This document shows positions 60,637-64,000 of a DNA stretch of 64,000 nt, piece by piece. The notes beneath the pieces are model-generated. The model had not been told where the DNA came from and did no database searches. It worked only from the letters and a program-made list of their open reading frames with translations. A program made the position numbers and the translations under genes. Position 1 is the first letter of the stretch. Each line of letters opens with the position of its first letter. Source of the DNA: Clusia tigrina (taxonomy: Eukaryota; Arthropoda; Insecta; Diptera; Clusiidae); NCBI GenBank assembly GCA_920105625.2, contig OV050033.1, forward strand, positions 15,644,001-15,708,000, read 5' to 3'.

Positions 60637-60780
60637 TATAAAAAGGGCACGTACACAACACAATAGATCCTCAGAGCGTTGTGCTTACTCCAAGCAGAGA
60701 AGAATTGCCACCAGCAGTTAGCTTAGTTATTTATGCATGTCCTTTGAAGTTGTATGTAAGCTGCTTACAAGCTGAACCAA
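60637..60780 (+). promoter_or_regulatory. Candidate TATA-type core promoter inside the intron
   Basis: GCTATAAAAAGGGC at 60635-60648 is close to the insect TATA consensus. A weak initiator-like TCAGAG lies 34-36 bases downstream (60671), slightly farther than usual. A short ATG frame at 60740 (MSFEVV...) runs into a donor-like T|GTAAGC. No coding sequence of a nested gene is recognisable. Weak, motif-only evidence. Confidence 0.2.
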
Positions 60781-61116
60781 GGATCATCTGCTTAGTAGAA
60801 CTGCCAGCAAACCGGGCCAGTGCTAGCAATCTAAGTAAATCTTAAACTAACAACTCGCGCAAGATTCATGAACAGCGGTAACAGTGTAACAAAAGCACAC
60901 GCACACACGCACAAACAGCTAAACATGGAATCAGCAGCTGAGAACGATGGCGTCGCAAATCTGCTGCAGATTAATTGCCCTGATTAAATCGTATATAATA
61001 GCGTTAATATTTATCTTTATTGTATTAAATATGTTGCCTTGTCCCCTTTCCGAGCAACTCACACGCTCGTCGTACTAAATTAATACGCCCCAACCAGGGT
61101 TGTGGAGGGTACTCGT

Positions 61117-61213
61117 AGTGTGTTTGTGTGTGTGTGTGTGCAAACCGCAAACGCAATATTAGCCAATTTTATGCTTGTGTATGAGTCGGTGCATGTGTGT
61201 GTGTGTGTGTGTC
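61117..61213. repeat. Two (TG)n microsatellites
   Basis: TG runs at 61117-61140 and 61194-61211, separated by about 50 bp. Confidence 0.93.
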
Positions 61214-62333
61214 TGTGATAAGGTTGGCTCACTACTTTTTTCCCTGTTATTTTTTTACTTGAAACTTTTGCTAGAAATTTAATGTCAAAAAAGTGGTTTT
61301 TGTGGTGGAACGTGAGATTACGTTACTCGCTCGCTCGCCCACACAAACACACACAAATACTGGCATGCTGTGGCAAATAAAAGCATAAAAAGCGTGCGGA
61401 AAATAGAACGACAATAATTCGACCAAAAATTAAAAGGATTAAGTAGCATTATCCTTTAATTTATATGTTTGTTTGATAAGTTTAACTGCGTGCAGGCCAC
61501 AGAGCGACAAATTTTTATACTTTTTCTGCTATATCCAAGCTAGTTGGGTTGCATGTGTATTAGTATAGATGTGTGTGTGTGTGGATATTTAGTTTTTGCT
61601 CCGATTCATGAATAAACTATGTGAACTGTCTGATAGGAGTGGCGTGCAAACTTTTGGGGGCATATTTGCAGGACGTTTAGTCTAAACGATTGCAAATAGC
61701 TGATTGTGTTCTTAGTAATTAAAAGTCCACACGTACTCTTACGAGTATGCTGGAAATAATTTCGGGAAAGCGAGGGAAGCGAGGCAATCTTCAAGTTTTT
61801 GCTTCCGCAATTTTATACCCCACTAAAATCTTCTGAAAGTATTCGAAATTAGTTCAACTGTGGCAAAATTTTTCATATTTTCTCTCAATCTTAATCAAAA
61901 CTTTTCACTAGTCCTTTGCATGAGTGCTGTGTGGGTACAACACAAACACACACATAAATAATCTTCAGATTCTAGCAAAGATAAAGGAAATATTGTACGG
62001 AGAAAATAATATTATTACTTTAGCATTTGATTCTTGGAAAAGTAGAATCTCACTGACTGGTGGAGATTTGTTGAGGCGACCAAAACCAATCATGGGATGT
62101 AGCGCCATCCAAGAAGAAGATCTACACTTGATTGATGAATCAGTATACTTGAAATATGATCGACTCCTGTAATTATTTCCGTAATCTTTTTACCTATTAG
62201 CCGCGAATCTGTTCTTAGTTCATTCAAGAAATCTTTGACACTACCATACCACAATATTTTCAAATTACTTTGCATTTTGTCCAAAAAATGTGTATTTTTG
62301 TTCCAAAAACATTATTAAATTATAAAATGTATT

Positions 62334-62505
62334 TTATTATTATTATTCTTATTATATCTTACACCATAATTAATTATGAGTGCAAGGTGTTGGAGGAATG
62401 AGTATTAGCTACAGAGGCTTTCGACTCGAAGAGAAAAGGATTTCTTAGAAAGAAGCATTTTGGAGACCAAGCCCGGGGCAGGATTTGAACCTGCGACCCT
62501 CGGGG
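62334..62505 (-). mobile_element. tRNA-derived SINE, 5'-truncated copy with 13-bp TSD
   Basis: On the minus strand the body starts CCCCGAGGGTCGCAGGTTCA at 62505. It has the B box but no A box, then CTTGGTCTCCAAAATGCTTC, TTCGAGTCGAAAGCC, the ACTCATTCCTCCAACACCTT block and a TAAT-repeat tail. Target duplications TATAAAATGTATT at 62321-62333 and 62506-62518 are identical. Closely similar to the copies at 32553 and 55298, so a fairly recent insertion that began inside the tRNA-like head. Confidence 0.92.
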
Positions 62506-62518
62506 TATAAAATGTATT

Positions 62519-64000
62519 ATTCCGTTGGAATTGTGTGAATAATTTGGATACTCCAGAAGCAAGAAACTCAATTGAACTGTCTTTCATGAAATCTGCGGGA
62601 TCTCCAGTGGCTTCTTATTTACTACTGTAGTATTTGGTTTAATTTTTTCGAGCGACTGTTGTCAGTTTCCTGGGTACACCATTTATTTGTGTTTTATATG
62701 TCAATTTCATGACTGCATTTACGAAGTATTTGTGAAGCCGTATCGTGTATTTGGAGTACAGAACCTAATCTCGTTTGCCCCTTTGTTCTTTCGTTGCCAT
62801 TGTATTCCCTGTGCCCTGATATTCTGATAAGTGTTAGCTTATTATTACTTACCACCAACTTTAGGGACTCATTTGTGAAGAAAGGGTATGCACAGGGCTA
62901 AGGGATATTTTATGAAACTTTATCCTAATGTTAATCTCGATGAATACTCGGTAGTATAGTTAAATAATGTCAGGATTCGTACAAAACTTTCATGTTCCAT
63001 TTGAACTTTTAAGCTTCGCATGAGGTCTGCTTGCTTGAAACCAATATTACAACGCTCGGATGCAAACTGGGTTCTGCTATCGAAGTATACTTGAACCCCT
63101 AGTCTTCAAATTCCACTCTTCACCTGATATGTTTAGTGAATTACGGGGTGTGTCTGAGTACATCACTGATCCCGCAACTGAAATACTTTCACTGAACTAT
63201 TGACTCCTTAATAATTATTGCATAAATTCTTTAACAAGATTCTCCCACTATTTGCTTTATAAAAAGTGCATTCTACCCCTTAAAAACACTGTGGATTTTT
63301 CTCATTCCTTGAACTGCCTTCACCATTGTTCATTTGTAGCGAACACGTATTCCAAATATTTTAATTAAAATTACTATGCTTCGAATAAATGTTAAACCAA
63401 TTTTAAATTACATCACACAAAAAAACGTCAAGTTGACAATGCGACCAACCACACCCCCCTCCCACGGCATTAATTTGCACTTATTTGGCCCATTAACAGT
63501 GCGAATTTGTATGCTAAGCGCATGCAGCACGCGTTGAGACACGTGTGGTAAGCTGCTATTTGGCAATCATCACGTGATTATAAACTAACAAATCACAATT
63601 AGGGACGCCCAACCACACGGCCGAACGGCACAGTTGTGCATAATATGAAATACGCCGCAACAATAACAAAATCCACGCAAATTTAATAACTTTTTTATCC
63701 CATCTTGCTTTTTAATAAAATCCTCTTTATTTTAAATACACGCAAATAGAATGCAAAATTTCTCCACTAGTGCGGCATTTAATTAAAACAACTAACAAAA
63801 AAATAGTTAATTAAAAAGCACATTGGCGCATATTTCGTGCAAATATTATAAATTAAAATGAAAATTATTTGAATATTTGAGCGGAAATTGCTGTGATTAA
63901 CTATTTTCACGCATGAATACCCATCCGGGTATGCAAATCATACGCGGATCAAATGTTTGCATTTACGCGAGAGATTTTAAAAGGATTAAGCAGCTAAAAG
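62519..64000. other. Intronic noncoding DNA, no gene seen
   Basis: No recognised coding, RNA or transposon sequence on either strand. The last 600 bases are strongly AT-rich. Confidence 0.45.

Larger units (their letters stand above)
55932..64000 (+). other. tutl: turtle intron downstream of exon B (partial, at least 8.07 kb)
   Basis: Donor GTACGA at 55932. No turtle exon could be found to the window edge. It is AT-rich at 55.9-58.4 kb and 63.3-64.0 kb. It contains a non-LTR scrap, a 66-bp duplication, CA/TG tracts and a SINE. Short open frames show no known domains. Confidence 0.85.

Overview
This is a eukaryotic, non-bacterial window from a higher fly (Diptera). The only host protein-coding gene I can support is turtle (tutl), on the + strand. 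It encodes an immunoglobulin-superfamily transmembrane protein of the nervous system (IGSF9/Dasm1 family). Two coding exons are present. Exon A (31536-31950) carries the start codon and a signal sequence. Exon B (55810-55931) opens the first Ig domain and matches Drosophila turtle residue for residue as far as I recall it. They join in phase 1 across a 23.9 kb intron. The next intron runs off the right edge. An upstream exon must exist, because exon A begins at a splice acceptor, but I could not place it; the left half is therefore intron 1 and/or 5' flank. AT-rich noncoding DNA, long introns, CA/TG and CAA microsatellites, mariner elements and the turtle match suggest an acalyptrate fly, possibly tephritid-like; the family-level guess is inference.

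Layout. 1-31.5 kb: noncoding, with two SINEs (414-603, 1231-1389), several tandem repeats, two non-LTR retrotransposon tails (9.2-9.4 kb, 11.9-12.1 kb) and two closely related mariner copies (12193-13481, 28244-29534), both antisense to tutl. 31.5-32 kb: tutl exon A, preceded by three short upstream ORFs. 32-55.8 kb: large intron with a SINE (32553-32726), a decayed RNase H-bearing non-LTR relic (40785-41405), a non-LTR tail (53322-53590), a deleted Tc1/mariner-type element (53760-54692), several tandem repeats and a full-length SINE just upstream of exon B (55298-55507). 55.8-64 kb: exon B, then intron with a non-LTR scrap (57890-57972), a 66-bp duplication and another SINE (62334-62505).

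Most worth following up: (1) a tRNA-derived SINE family in which three independent insertions, each with target-site duplications, all begin within about four bases of each other in the anticodon-loop region, as if the template were a 3' tRNA half; (2) two mariner copies at unrelated sites sharing the same premature stop just before the third catalytic Asp, implying trans-mobilisation of a dead master; (3) two 5' splice sites 12 bp apart at the end of tutl exon B, both in frame; (4) three upstream ORFs ahead of the turtle start codon. I found no evidence of a novel multi-gene system.
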